From Ottelia alismoides (lineage: Eukaryota; Streptophyta; Magnoliopsida; Alismatales; Hydrocharitaceae): 64,000 bases of DNA. The notes below the pieces were generated by a model, which was not told where the DNA came from, searched no databases, and saw only the letters and a program-made list of their open reading frames with translations. Shown here piece by piece: positions 42,781 through 53,801 of this stretch (positions are counted from its first letter, which is position 1; the number at the start of each line of letters is the position of its first letter). The stretch spans positions 1 to 64,000 of the forward strand of contig JAZKJV010006050.1 in assembly GCA_037367405.1 (NCBI GenBank), read 5' to 3'. Position numbers and translations under genes: made by a program.

Positions 42781-43528
42781 TCAATCGAGGTCGATGGGAT
42801 CTTCCAGAATAAACGTGGATGGGAAAGGAGGTAACACTATCTCACTTACGTATCTTTGGATGCATAGCTTATGTTCACATTAAGCAGTAATATAAAGGAA
42901 AGCTTGACCCCGAAGTATGGAAGTGCACTTTTGTTGGCCATGGTACAGATAACTATGGGTATAGATTGTGCGATTTGGGGAGAACAAGAAGACACTCAGA
43001 AGCATTGATGTCACATTGAATGAGTCTTCTTTATACAAGGATGATTTAATAAGAGGAAAGAAGACTGGAAAACCAATCTTTGCGGAGTTTGATGAAACTC
43101 CTGAACAAAGCACATCACAACCAAGTGATGAGAATGTTCAACCCATCCCAAGAATAATCCGCAAACTCTGATGCTACAGAAGTCTTCCAGAATCAACAAA
43201 CCCACTGCAAGGTATTCATCTTCCTTGAATTATTTATCACCGACTGATAATGGTGAGCATGAATGCTTTGATGAAGCTATACAAGGTGAGACAAGGAATC
43301 ATTGGGAGTTAGCCATGGATGAGGAGATGATCTCTCTCAAGAAGCAAAACATGGGATTTATCCCACTATCGAAGGGAAATAAGCGCTGTACAACAAGTGG
43401 GTGTACAGGGCGAAGGAGAAAATTGATGGTTCCATTAAATACAAGGCTCGACTAGTGGTGAAGGGCTTTCAGCATAAAATATGTGTCAATTTCACAGAGA
43501 TCTTTGCACCTGTTGTAAATATCTCAAC
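42781..43528 (+). pseudogene. Tnt1-like integrase end and start of RT
   Basis: Frames for the integrase C-terminus (a CTFVGHGTDNYGYR-like block near 42928-42965), the linker (EQSTSQPSDENVQP), and the RT entry (WELAMDEEMISLKK near 43305-43345; FTEIFAPV near 43495-43515). The RT is then cut by a hAT-like element at 43529. Confidence 0.8.
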
Positions 43529-44214
43529 TAGGGCTGGCTATTGAGTCATGGTTGGATAAGCCAGGCTCGGGCTCAGCTCGATAAGGGATCGTGAGCCTGG
43601 CTCATTAAGCTATTGAGCTGAGCTCGAGCCAGAATTTTGGGTCGATAGCTTAATGAGCTGAGCCCGAGTCGAGCCTCGCTCGGCTCGATAACTCGATAAG
43701 GGGCTCGATAAGGAATATAAATACATATAATATAATACAAACAAAATAAAAGTATCCCTTTGCAATTTTTCCTCCACTAACTTTGTCACTCCCACGAGCT
43801 ACGAGTCATGACCCAATTCTCAAAATCACATTCCCGCCCACACATTTGCTCCCAACCCACGCATTAGAAAATTAGTATTTTTTCCTTTTTTATAAGCGAA
43901 TAGAATACTACAATATATTATAATCAAGATTTTGCACACAACTTGGATAGTAGCCAACTGGTAAGGAAAATAGTCTTAGATAGAGTAGGTCTTGAGTTTG
44001 AACCCGTGCAAAATACTTTTCCATCAAAAATTACTCATTTCCCTTAACGAGCTTGCCTTGGGCTCGAGTCCAGACTGGGCTCGATAAGGAGCTCAGGCCC
44101 GATAAGGGGCTCGGCTCGAGCTTTATCGATCTCGAGCTCGAGAACGAGGCCGGCTGAGCTTATCGAGCCCGAGCCAGGGACTGCTCGGCTCGTTGGGCTC
44201 GACAGCCAGCCCTA
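43529..44214. mobile_element. hAT-like non-autonomous element with GCTCGATAAGG-rich interior
   Basis: Ends tagggctggct and agccagcccta are perfect inverted repeats. Flanks atctcaac (43521-43528) and gtctcaac (44215-44222) match at seven of eight positions, the 8-bp duplication of hAT elements. Subterminal parts consist of repeated gctcgataagg, gagctcgagc and ggctcg words. The centre is AT-rich and holds a tRNA-like segment (43951-44005). Confidence 0.85.
43941..44030 (+). mobile_element. Possible SINE or tRNA-derived segment inside the hAT
   Basis: A-box TAGCCAACTGG at 43951-43961 fits the pol III consensus exactly. AGTTTGAACCC at 43995-44005 differs from the B-box consensus at two positions; the spacing (44 bp between box starts) suits a tRNA. 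No target duplication found. Confidence 0.45.
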
Positions 44215-44222
44215 GTCTCAAC

Positions 44223-45030
44223 CATAAGAGTAGTTTTGAGCATTGTCGCAACTGAGAACCTACATTTGGAGCACTTGGACGTTAAGACGACATTTCTCCG
44301 TGGAGATCTTGAGGGGGACATCTACATGCGACAATCAGATGGCTGTGTAGCTAATGGAAAGGAAGACATGGTATGCAAGCCCAGAAAAAAATTTTATGGC
44401 TTGAAGTAGACATCGAGACAATGGTACAAAAAGTTCGATGATTTCATGACAAATACATGATTATGCAAATGTCATGCTGACCATTGTTGCTAATTCGAGA
44501 ATCTTGGTATGTCTTACATCATTTTATTGTTGCACGTAGATGACATGCTTGTTGCAGGCTCCTGTAAGGAAGAAATAACAAATATGAAGGCAATGTTGTC
44601 CAAGGAGTTTGAAACGAAGGATCTAGGTCCGGCAAAGAAAATCCCTGGAATGCAGATTATCAGAGATATGAAAAACAAGAAGCTGAGATTGTCTTGATCA
44701 GATTACATCAAGAAGGTACTTGAGAGATTTAATATGAGAAAAGCAAAATATACTATAACACCTTTAGGGAACCACTTCAAATATTCAAAGGAGAAAGAAC
44801 CAGCTATGAAGGAGGAGCATGAGTACATGTCAAAAGCACCCTATCGGTCTGTTGTTGGTAGTTTGATGTATGCAATGGTTTGCACAAGACCAAAAATCTC
44901 CCATGCTGTGGGAGTTACGAGCAGATTCATGGCGAATCATAGTAAGGAGCATTGGGAAACTGTGAAGTGGATTTTATGCTATATGAAAGGTACCTCTGAC
45001 ATGGTATTGAGTTATGTGAATACTGACATT
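44223..45030 (+). pseudogene. Tnt1-like RT, main part
   Basis: Resumes with HLDVKTTFLRGDLEGDIYM (near 44267-44330). The active-site block LLLHVDDMLVAG lies near 44522-44560 (HVDD in place of YVDD), followed by KEFETKDLGPAKKIPGMQI. Later come YRSVVGSLMYAMVCTRPKI and HWETVKWILCYMKGTSD. TAG at about 44408 and TGA at 44696 interrupt it. Confidence 0.88.
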
Positions 45031-45500
45031 TCCATTTGATGTTTTGTGGACTCAGATTTTGCAAGAGATGTCAATGGCAGGAAAAGCACAACAGAGTATG
45101 TCTTTACCATGGGGAAGGGAGCCATTAGTTGGATCTCTGGACTCCAGAAGATAGTGACCATATCGATCGCTGAAGCAGAATATGTAGCGGCAACAGAAGC
45201 TTGCAGGGAAATAATATGGTTGAAAGTTCTGATGAAAGAACTGAATAAAGATTGTGAAGGTTGTCAATTATCCAACGATAGTTAAAGTGCAATTCTTCTT
45301 GCAAAGAATTCTGTTATTCACTCGAGGACTGAGAACATTGATGTGAAGTACCACTTTACTCGAACGCGGTGAGAAGATGGGCAATTTAAGTTGAGGAAGA
45401 TCCACGCATTAGAAAATCATGCTGATATGTTCACAAGTTTGTAACAGTGGAGAATCTGAAGGCATGTTCAACTTCTATTAGTCTTCATGCATAGAAGACA
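45031..45500 (+). pseudogene. Tnt1-like RNase H
   Basis: FVDSDFARDVNGRKSTTEYV near 45040-45100 has the DxDFA motif, followed by GAISWISGLQKIVTISIAEA and EYVAATEACREIIWLK. The end (HSRTENIDVKYHF near 45320-45355) is in another frame. A TGA at 45039 separates it from RT. Confidence 0.88.
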
Positions 45501-45557
45501 AGGGGAGGCTCACACCAATACCATTGAAGATGTGGTGTGTACCACGAACCAGTCTTC

Positions 45558-45568
45558 AAGTGGGAGAT
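45558..45568 (+). other. Polypurine tract
   Basis: aagtgggagat, next to the 3' LTR; typical for Tnt1-type elements. Confidence 0.9.
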
Positions 45569-46022
45569 TGTTGAGATTTATCCTACGAAGGCTGATTGGT
45601 TGAATACAAGTGGAAAGCGTTGTTGATGTGACTGATCTCCCCTTATGCCTTATGATTGGCTGAGAACTCTTGGGCTGGATTGTTGAGGTGTCTGATCCGC
45701 CTCCTGCGTTCTAATTGGTTGAGACGTGTTGGGTTGGATTGCTGAGATGCTCAATCCACATCCTGCATCTTGATTGGCTGGGAGCTGATGGTGAGGATTG
45801 TTGAATGCTTAGTATTATTTTATTTTAGTATAAATGGAGCCATGTGGCACCACATGTTATATACCAACATCATTCAAGCAATAGTGGAGAGAGTCTGGTG
45901 TGAGCAAGTGTAGTAGGCACATTGTTGAACCATTATAAATCCTTATCTTGTGCGATTGTGCGCACTTTCTTCTTAGATCGTGCTTCTAGTCTCTTGGTGC
46001 TTGATCGGATCCGTCCCCAACA
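45569..46022 (+). repeat. 3' LTR of the Tnt1-like element
   Basis: TGTTGAGATTTATCC...CCCCAACA; carries the same three 59-bp units as the 5' LTR. Confidence 0.92.
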
Positions 46023-46179
46023 CATCATTGTGATGACCCCATCTCATGTTTGAAGGGCAAGAGGGAGATGAAGGCCTCAACATTGCAACGACGTGTCATT
46101 AGTGCATCTCGCCCTATTATGGTGTCGTGAGGTTCGAATTGTGTCACTTGGTATCAAAAAGTGATGGAAAAGAAAGTAC

Positions 46180-46490
46180 CTTAGTAGACGTCTCTAAACC
46201 ATCCCAGTTATTCGCGAAGGGGACGATCTTTAAACCATCCTCAGTATCAGAACCAGACGGGATGGTTCTGACCACCCCCTCTGGCTTTTGTTGGCGTTGC
46301 GGTTAGCCGATATGCCTTGAGCTACTGTACATTAGAGGACGACCATGACCGTCCCCTCTGGTTAAGTAGGAGGGACGATCGTCGCGACCATCCCCCCGTC
46401 CTTGTTGGTAGTTAAATTAGAAACAAAAATAAATAAGAGGGGATGATTCACTAGAGACCGTCTCTGATGGTGTTAAACCTGAGATTGTGG
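46180..46490. mobile_element. Decayed CACTA subterminal fragment
   Basis: Carries ggggacgat, accatcc, gaccgtcccctctgg and the gttggcgttgcgg spacer, as in the array at 29265-29925. No CACTA terminus or duplication remains, so it is a fragment related to the inner CACTA. Confidence 0.65.
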
Positions 46491-46699
46491 TTCCTTCATT
46501 CCCCATTCACCGAAAGCACTCCTCCCTTCAAGCGAACGCTGCCTACTTGATCTCGACCCCCTACTTATGTATAGGGTCGGGGAATTCTGATGCTCGACAA
46601 CCCTTCTGTAAGCACCTGAAAACAGTTGTCACGTCCTACTGAAGGTCGATCATCGAGGAATACAAAACTTGCATAAGCAGCGGTAGATCCAGAAGCAAT

Positions 46700-47745
46700 G
46701 CATGATCCAGAGGCCATCGATTCATGATTAGTTGTTTGACAAGACTATTTAGTTCGAACAAGATGTTCAATGTAATGGTGGGGGGACAGTGATTGTTGCA
46801 CAATGAGTTATGTTTTTAGCTAATCTGGTCTCTGTTTGGACAACTCTATCATGAGTTGCATTCACGATATGACTATCACACACATATAATTTGTAATGGA
46901 TATTGTGTCATATTCCATGTGCGTATCGATCAACAAGTTGAGAGTTACTTTATTTTAGGTTGTTCCGAGCTACTAAAACATGGAACTATTCTATGTACTC
47001 CTTAATGGTGCACATTCCTCGACGAAGGTTTTGAAGGTGGTTGTACATGTTTTGATGATACTCTTCCTGTAGGAAATTTTCATAAAGCTTCAGTTGCATC
47101 CGAGTTCATGAACAAAGACGTTCTTTGCCCTAATGATGGCGTTCATCCTAAAGTCATCTTCGCATGCAAGGCATATCCTCCTAGCTTCAACACAGTGAAT
47201 TGTACCCTACACTTAGCAGTCATATCATTCCAAAAAAAGAAGTGATCCAACTGATCCTTTCAATCTAAGAAGACATCATGATCATATCACCCATCAAAGT
47301 TAGATACATCAATCCTTATGCTATGGTCCTAATTAGAGTCTTGTAGTTGATCTCGATGATGAGCATGTGGTTCAGGGTCTCTCCTTCGATCCATAACTCC
47401 TCGCTAAGGGGTTCGTTGTGCTCATCTTCCTCGTCACTTGAGGGTTGGAGTGATTCCTAAGATTGAGGTCGCCTATTGCTAACTTTGCTATGCGAATTAA
47501 AATCAAAGACAGCTTGATCTTGCCAGTGAGACCAATATTGAGAACTGTGTTTTAGGGTATGAGCATATCAGCTATAGTTCCTAGAGTGGTGATCATGTTG
47601 TTAGCGTTTCTCCATTATCTCAAAATTCAAAACCCACAATTGTTGGGTATTATTGGCCACAATATTTCTATTTTCTAATTAGGATTCGACGTGATGGATT
47701 TCTCCACTGAATTCTGCTATGATGGCTTCCAGATGTGTCATGGAG
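46700..47745 (-). pseudogene. Decayed Gypsy gag region
   Basis: The minus strand, in several frames, reads MTHLEAIIAEF near 47745, then VSNFDG...HDVFLD (near 47270-47320), DHFFFWNDMTAKCRVQF TVLKLGGYA-like words (near 47180-47250), and QNMYNHLQNLRRGMCTIKEY (near 46995-47070). The last is followed by a VARNNLK...LVDRYAHGI block. That order is the retrotransposon gag domain of Ty3/Gypsy elements. Many stops. No LTR recognised. Confidence 0.7.
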
Positions 47746-48406
47746 CACGAGTTCGGTTGCTAAACAATAGCGATTGGTTTCTAACGTACATAAACACCAA
47801 AAACGAACTAAGATGCAGTATGGTTTCCTCATTTTTCACAAAAGCTCATAAATGAGAGAAATCAAAACAACCAGCACTTGTGACAAAAGGCCGAAATAAA
47901 ATGGTCGTCGAGCTAAACGAGTCGAAAATGCAAGCCACACAAAAAGGAAAGAAAAAAAATGATGGATGTAATGCAAATGAAAAACTGATATTTTTTTGTT
48001 CACAGACTGATTAGGTTCTGCTAACATTTTGATGCAGTCCTAAGTACATTAACCTCTTGACTTGATCTAATTATGCATAGATGGAGCAAAAAAAGAAAAG
48101 CATTGCATGGTGATGTGGCATGAACTCAATAAACGTTTGTGTGGTGTTGCTGCGGTTCTTGTTATTTACAGATGTCCAAATAAAATTAGTAATCACATTT
48201 TAATCGAAGCCACTCGCTGCCTTTCTCTGGGTGAGGAAACCCAAGCTAGAAGTACTCCAGAACAATAGCAACAACAATACTACGATGATAAAATAATAAG
48301 AGAGTTGGAATAAATTAGCCACAACAAACATGAACCAACCTCCAATCATATCAAGTTAGGAAACATATGCGAAAGTATACAAATAAGGACAACCAATTTA
48401 TTGTAA
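47746..48406. other. No gene recognised
   Basis: AT-rich flank; probably decayed Gypsy DNA on the left. Confidence 0.4.
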
Positions 48407-48709
48407 CTATCGATTTCTTCTTCTAAATAAAAGCAACAGTCTCAACCTCCGCTGCACCACAATCGGGGCTTCTTCATAGAAGAGAGAAAACGATGAATGA
48501 TGAAAGACCAACCCATAGTTACCCAACACATAACAATTGAAACCCACTAATGACTCTATGGAGGGCTGACAGAGGTAGATTCGAAGTTGATGGTTGGGTG
48601 GAGAGGATTCTGTCGGCAATGACGAGCGATGACGTTGGTGGTGGGAAAGGGGGAGATCGATAACGGGAGAAGATTGAGGAACCAGGAGAAGAGAGGAGGC
48701 TGGAGCCAT
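48407..48709 (-). other. Unrecognised 100-codon frame
   Basis: Starts MAPASSLLLVPQSSPVID after a pyrimidine-rich leader-like stretch (ctctccctcccttttctcct on the minus strand). No motif recognised. It could be the first exon of a divergent gene or chance. The proteasome gene starts 700 bp away on the other strand. Confidence 0.25.
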
Positions 48710-48970
48710 GATAAGTGGGGAGGAGAAAAGGGAGGGAGAGGAGAATCAGGGATGGGGAAAGTGTAGGGTCTGTAGGGTTTTTTTGTGGACCATCCAAACT
48801 AGAGGCTCAAAACAATAATAGAAAAAGGTGAAATTACACACGAACCCTTAGTACTTAACACACTGAAAGAGGAGCTTCCTCTTTTTGTTACTGAAAATGC
48901 ACATATGTTCTCATGTGTGGGCATGGCTGCATCACTTATTTTCTATTCTTTTCGAAGCCTATACAACCCA

Positions 48971-48978
48971 TATAAATA
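48971..48978 (+). promoter_or_regulatory. Possible TATA box of the proteasome gene
   Basis: tataaata about 430 bp upstream of the ATG. Transcript start unknown; other AT-rich words lie closer. Confidence 0.25.
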
Positions 48979-49404
48979 GAAAGGGAGGAAGAGTCATATA
49001 ATGAAGTAAAATGAAAACAGAGTACCTTCCATCGCGGACCACACTCTAGGACACCCGATCACTCAACATAATAAACTCACTAGAACACCACGAACTTACC
49101 GCTCATATTGCAAAATACTTGTTTAATACAACTCACCGAAAAAAATTACATACCAATTGCTCCATCGGAAATACACTCATATCCCTTTATTTTTAATGAA
49201 AACTCTGGATCAAAATATATTGATCTAACAATAATAAACTTAAACTTTCAATTTGTGTGTGAGAGAGATTCTCAAAGAAAATATTTATACATAGTTGGAT
49301 AGTTATTTTTAGGCAGAAAGCAAGTATCGCCTTTCTTTCTCCCCAAGTTCTTTTTCTCTCTACACCGCGCCCTTCTCCCCTTCTCCGCTCCATCATTAGC
49401 TCAG

Positions 49405-49861
49405 ATGGAGTGCGTGTTCGGATTGGTGGGCGACGGCTTTGCCCTGGTCGCCGCCGACACCTCCGCCGTCAACAGCATCCTCGTCCACAAGACTGACGAG
49501 GACAAGGTCATGATCCTCGATTCCCACAAGCTCCTTGGCGCCTCCGGCGAGCCCGGAGATCGGTAAATCCCTCTCAATCCCTCCCTTTCACGTTTAGTCG
49601 CGGTTCTGTTCGAGTGAAGCTTCGATCTTGATGCTTTTGTGATGGTTCCGAGGATAAAGTTTCCTATGGTTTTGATGATGTAGCTTCGGCGTTGGTGGGG
49701 TTTTTAGTGGTCTGCTTGCGTTTTTCTGGTGTTGTAGGGTTCAGTTTACAGAGTTCATACAGAAGAATGTGCATCTGTATCAGTTCAGGAACGGGATCCC
49801 GCTTACCACTGCGGCGGTCGCGAACTTCACCCGCGGGGAGCTCGCGGATGTACTCAGGAAG
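49405..49861 (+). CDS. PBD: 20S proteasome subunit beta type-2 (beta-4), first two coding exons
   Basis: Exon 1 (49405-49562) reads [20 protein letters not shown], then AVNSILVHK...[20 protein letters not shown]. Exon 2 (49738-49861) reads [19 protein letters not shown] then [20 protein letters not shown]. Donors gtaaat at 49563 and gtgggt at 49862 and the acceptor ttgtag at 49732-49737 fit. Together they make 94 codons, about the first 45% of a protein of roughly 200 residues. This subunit is a structural, non-catalytic member of the beta rings: it has no pro-peptide and no N-terminal Thr nucleophile, as expected for beta-4. It acts in cytosol and nucleus in protein degradation. No frame damage is visible. 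The following exons are not found in the window, so the intron is at least 14 kb or the gene is truncated. Confidence 0.9.
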
Positions 49862-51502
49862 GTGGGTTTATTAAAATTTAGGGTTTTTTTTGTTTTTTTT
49901 TTCTGCTGCTTCCTATAGAATCTGACTTAGAGATGGTTCTCTTAATTTCTTTTCTGTGAGAACGTTCAACTACAATCTCTATAAGCCATGTTTTATTTTT
50001 GGTTCATCTATTTTCATCGACTTCTTACGGGGCTCTTAAGTTAATTGACTTGATTATGATTTACTGGGACACAAATTAGAATGATCTATGATATTCCCTT
50101 TCACCTTCAATTTCTTGTGCTAGCAGCTTGCAACTTGGAAGTGGTTAACTTTAGGCTATAGAGTTTACATTAGGCAAGTCCACTTCATTCATGTGCTCTT
50201 GGCATGGCTGTTCTTGATCATGGCTCAAAATTTTGGTGAAATTTGCATTTTCCCAAGTTGGCGAACTCGAAACTGCCAGACTGAAATTTGCCATGACTTC
50301 ATTGCATTTTCATGATTTTGATCGCAATGGAAAATATAGGTGACATGTCATTGATACCTCGATTTTCCCCAAGTCATCGGAATACTAGCAAAACCGACAT
50401 AATGCATTCTTTCTCGATTATGTGCTGCTATTCATAATCTTCAACCTTAGTTTTTCCATTTACATCGCTGTTAATCTATTCGTCAACCTATGTCGAGTTA
50501 AGGGAGATGTTACATGTAACATAACATAACATTGAAACCCATTGTACAATATAATTATTATCCCAATCGGATACTTTTCATCAAATGGCTGATTAACACT
50601 CATTACTTATTAAAATATATTCAAACATGTTTCTCCACCGTCTAGTGGACTCATGGCTAGATAACATGGCAAATCTCATCCTTTTAACTCCGATACACAA
50701 AGCAAACAAATCTGCCTACTTTTTGTTGGTGTGTTCATTACTTAACTTGTGATATGTAACTAAAATTTTTGTAATAATTATTTTGGTGTGTGGCGGGTTT
50801 TGCTAATAATATGAAGTTTGAGTTGCTATGTTAGTGTCAGAAGAGGCCTGTTGTAGTGCTTAGTTGTTATATGATTTTGTGGGGTTGTGTTGAGCCGGCA
50901 TTGTCATGCATGAAGTAGGTATGTACATGAGTACAACCCTATATTGACTTGACCACGGAGTGCAGTCAACTTTTCAAAAAATGGAACATAACAAGATTGA
51001 ACGCGGGAAAACAACATTGTCGCTAGGAGAGGAAAAAGGCCACTGCTTGGAGGAGAGGAAAGAGGGATGTTTTATTGAGGCAAAGAGGAAACAAGAGGGA
51101 AGGAGATTTCTTGCAAGCTCAGAAGATGCCAACATGAGCCTCTCTGTCGCTAGCTACAACGAGGATATCATGGGGGAGGTTAGCCGTTGGGGATCAATGC
51201 ATCTGATGTCTTTCTTCTAGAGGATTTGGTTATTGCGTGATGTCTTACTGTGACATGATTATTTTGTTTGGTAATGTCGGACACCATCTAAGCTTTTGAA
51301 ATTGGATGGGTCACTAGTGGGAAAAAAGTTGACGGGAAAAATTCTTGCTCATATTGCTGTCATTAGGGTTTGGTCCATTGGAGGGTTGCTCAGTCGGGCA
51401 ATGGTCAACCATGGATAATTGCATTTTTGAAGTCTTTGCTTTAGCTAAACTAGTGGTTTGGTTCTAGCTTCATAGGGGACCTAGTCCATCCTGGGGACGT
51501 GT
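49862..51502 (+). other. Start of the second proteasome intron
   Basis: AT-rich, low in recognisable repeats up to the LINE at 51518. A 86-codon frame at 50960-51220 has no known content. Confidence 0.5.
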
Positions 51503-51517
51503 TGCTTCATGTATGTT

Positions 51518-53786
51518 TTTTTTTTTGACGCTCCAAAAAGGGGGAGACACCCGCAGCTGTTCGCCCCAGTTTTATTAAGAAAGGAAGAAGAAAATACTTA
51601 CAGAGGGAGCAGAAAGGGAGAGGAGGGGAAAATGATATCAATAACGATACCAATCGCCCCCATTAAAAAAAACGCTAAACAGATGACCAATCCAAACAAA
51701 AGCGGTTCGCATCAATACGGATATTTTCTACATAGAATCTCTGCCCCGCAAAGAGAGATTTGTTCCTTCCCAGCCAGATACTCCAAATGCGCGCGATGGG
51801 GATCAGTCTCTCCGACCTCGGACGATTTGCAGCGATTGCAAGGCTCTCCCAAAAAGACTCCATCGACGAGTGGTTCAGCCAGGCAACGTCATCCCATATG
51901 GGCCGCACGAAGTCACATTGAAGGAAAAGATGGTCGGCCGTCTCAACAGTCGAATCGCACAACCTGCATAAATTGGGAAGGTTTGGGAATAGAGATACAA
52001 GACGGTCGCGAGTAAGAAGACGTCCACGCCTAAGAATCCACAGAAAGATACCAATCCTTTCCGGAAGCTTGAGACCCCATATGAGGTTGCAGTGACCAAG
52101 AAAAGACGCCTCCGGATGCACAGCGATGGGGAGAAGAGCAAAATATGCCTTCTTCGAAGAAAAGGGCCCCTCGTTCCAAGTGAAGTGATCACGGCCCCCC
52201 GATGGAGTAGGGGCGTCCACGAGTAAGGTCATCAGAGCTGAGAAATCCATCATCCGCTGAGCAGAGAGAGAGTCCACCAAGACCGGGCACCAAGAGCCGT
52301 TGGTCCAGCACGAATCCACCGAAGCATATTTGTCCCTGGCCAGCGCAAAAAGTCTTGGGAAAAGGTTCATGAAGATGCCCTTACCCGACCAATCCATAGT
52401 CCAGAAGCGGAAGGAGGTCCCATCGCCGAGAGACGGCGAAAACAAGGACCGATTGCGGTTGAAAACAGCGAATGCTTCGCGCCAAAAGATGGGAGAATGG
52501 TCGTGAGAACGACCGTCGAAAGCGGAAAGAAAGGCATTACCCGCCGCAATGCGAAGGCATCGCACAAAGAAACCATCATCCCTGCTTAAAAGCCTCGACG
52601 CCCATTTGAGAAGAAAAGCGTCACGCATGACCTCCAGCCTCCGAACACCCAGACCCCCGTCGCGTTTAGGACGCGAAATGTCATCCCAAGCGACCAGATG
52701 GATCCCTCTTCTAGCAGTACCATTCTTTCCCCAAAGGAATCCCCTCATACATTTCTCCAAGCGAAGCCTAATCCCCTTTGGCATACCGCGCGCCGATAAG
52801 AAATAAATAGGGATAGCCGAAAGGACGGATTTAAGAAGCACCAAACGCCCACCACGAGAGAGCAATGAAGAGCGCCAGCCGGCCAGCCTTGTCTCAACCT
52901 TCTCCACCACCCTGTGATAATCGCGCAACCGCGCCCTGCCCACAGAGAGAGGTAATCCCAGATAATCCAGAGGTAGTGCCCCGAGAGAAGCCCCCAAAAT
53001 GGAGGAGCATTCCCCAACCTCCAGAGGCGAGAGAGCAAAGGGCACAAATTTCGACTTGTCCTCATTGATGCGTAGCCCCGGCATTTCGCAAAATAATTGG
53101 ACCGTAGTAGCCATTCCCGCATACTGAAGCCGGTCCCCCTCGATAAAACATAAGGTGTCGTCCGCATATTGGAGGAGCGGGATATGAAGGTCACCCATAG
53201 AGCATCCGCGAGTAAGTCCAGCGTTGGAAACACCTTGAATCATACGTGGCAGCACGTCCGCCGCCAAAACAAAAAGATGTGCTAGAGGGCATCCCTGACG
53301 AACCCCCCTTCGAGGCTGAAAGAGGCCCCCGGACGGCCGACCATTAAGAGATAAGGAGAAGGAAACCGTAGTAACACAGCGACGGATCCATGAAGTCCAC
53401 AATGGAGGGAAGCCCCGAGACTTCAAAACCGACCATAAGAAGCGCCAGTCCAAGGAGTCGTAAGCCTTAGCAAAATCAATTTTCCAGAGAATCCCCTTCG
53501 TTCCATTTCTGTGCCAACCGTCTATGATAGCGGAAGCAAGAGCGTAGCAATCAGAGATTTGCCTCCCTTGAACGAAGGCAGCTTGGCAGGGGGAAATGAG
53601 AGAGCCAAGAAGGGGCGCTAGGCGACGGGCCAAAGCCTTCGCAATGATCAAGTAAATGCCATTGGAAATCGCAATAGGGCGGAAATCCTCAATACGACGA
53701 GCACCGTGGGATTTCGGAATGAGAACCACAGAAGCCCGATTAATCCTATCGAATCACCGTGGGATTTCGGATTTCGGATCAAGAGA
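51518..53786 (-). mobile_element. Young 5'-truncated L1-type LINE with 15-bp target duplication
   Basis: The poly(A) end appears on the plus strand as a run of T at about 51516-51526; the 5' end is at 53786. The word tgcttcatgtatgtt is present at 51503-51517 and 53787-53801. The LINE holds one uninterrupted minus-strand frame of 684 codons and a short 3' untranslated region. The 5' truncation falls inside RT. The first about 30 bp at the 5' junction repeat an internal word, see the findings. Confidence 0.95.
51675..53729 (-). CDS. LINE ORF2 C-terminal half: reverse transcriptase and zf-RVT, uninterrupted
   Basis: 684 codons without a stop. Opens with VLIPKSHGARRIEDFRPIAI, the RT entry motif, then ALASAIIDGWHRNGTKGILW, DFAKAYDSLDW, RRGVRQGCPLAHLFVLAADVL and the catalytic LLQYADDTLCF. 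The usual GGLGVR motif follows (DGGLGVRRLEVM), and near the end zf-RVT residues LCRLCDSTVETADHLFLQC. The first residue is not a true start: the codon is GTG and the frame extends upstream, so the endonuclease and ORF1 are lost by 5' truncation. No promoter is present, so expression would depend on the host intron. Confidence 0.93.
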   Translation of the reverse strand: MVLIPKSHGARRIEDFRPIAISNGIYLIIAKALARRLAPLLGSLISPCQAAFVQGRQISDCYALASAIIDGWHRNGTKGILWKIDFAKAYDSLDWRFLWSVLKSRGFPPLWTSWIRRCVTTVSFSLSLNGRPSGGLFQPRRGVRQGCPLAHLFVLAADVLPRMIQGVSNAGLTRGCSMGDLHIPLLQYADDTLCFIEGDRLQYAGMATTVQLFCEMPGLRINEDKSKFVPFALSPLEVGECSSILGASLGALPLDYLGLPLSVGRARLRDYHRVVEKVETRLAGWRSSLLSRGGRLVLLKSVLSAIPIYFLSARGMPKGIRLRLEKCMRGFLWGKNGTARRGIHLVAWDDISRPKRDGGLGVRRLEVMRDAFLLKWASRLLSRDDGFFVRCLRIAAGNAFLSAFDGRSHDHSPIFWREAFAVFNRNRSLFSPSLGDGTSFRFWTMDWSGKGIFMNLFPRLFALARDKYASVDSCWTNGSWCPVLVDSLSAQRMMDFSALMTLLVDAPTPSGGRDHFTWNEGPFSSKKAYFALLPIAVHPEASFLGHCNLIWGLKLPERIGIFLWILRRGRLLTRDRLVSLFPNLPNLCRLCDSTVETADHLFLQCDFVRPIWDDVAWLNHSSMESFWESLAIAANRPRSERLIPIARIWSIWLGRNKSLFAGQRFYVENIRIDANRFCLDWSSV

Positions 53787-53801
53787 TGCTTCATGTATGT
53801 T

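Larger units (their letters stand above)
37612..46022 (+). mobile_element. Tnt1-like Ty1/Copia retrotransposon, old and interrupted
   Basis: 5' LTR 37612-38063, primer-binding site 38066-38077, gag, protease, integrase, RT and RNase H in Copia order, polypurine tract 45558-45568 and 3' LTR 45569-46022. The LTRs have visibly diverged (many substitutions and small indels), so it is older than the other Copia elements. Flanks tgtca and catca share only the last three bases. Two later insertions lie inside: 39305-42201 in integrase and 43529-44214 in RT. Without them the element would be about 4.8 kb. Confidence 0.93.

Noticed and set aside
37561..46110. Similar words gggcaagagg on both flanks of the Tnt1-like element as a long target duplication
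   Set aside because: Similarity is patchy and too far from the LTR ends; the adjacent 5-bp words match only in part.
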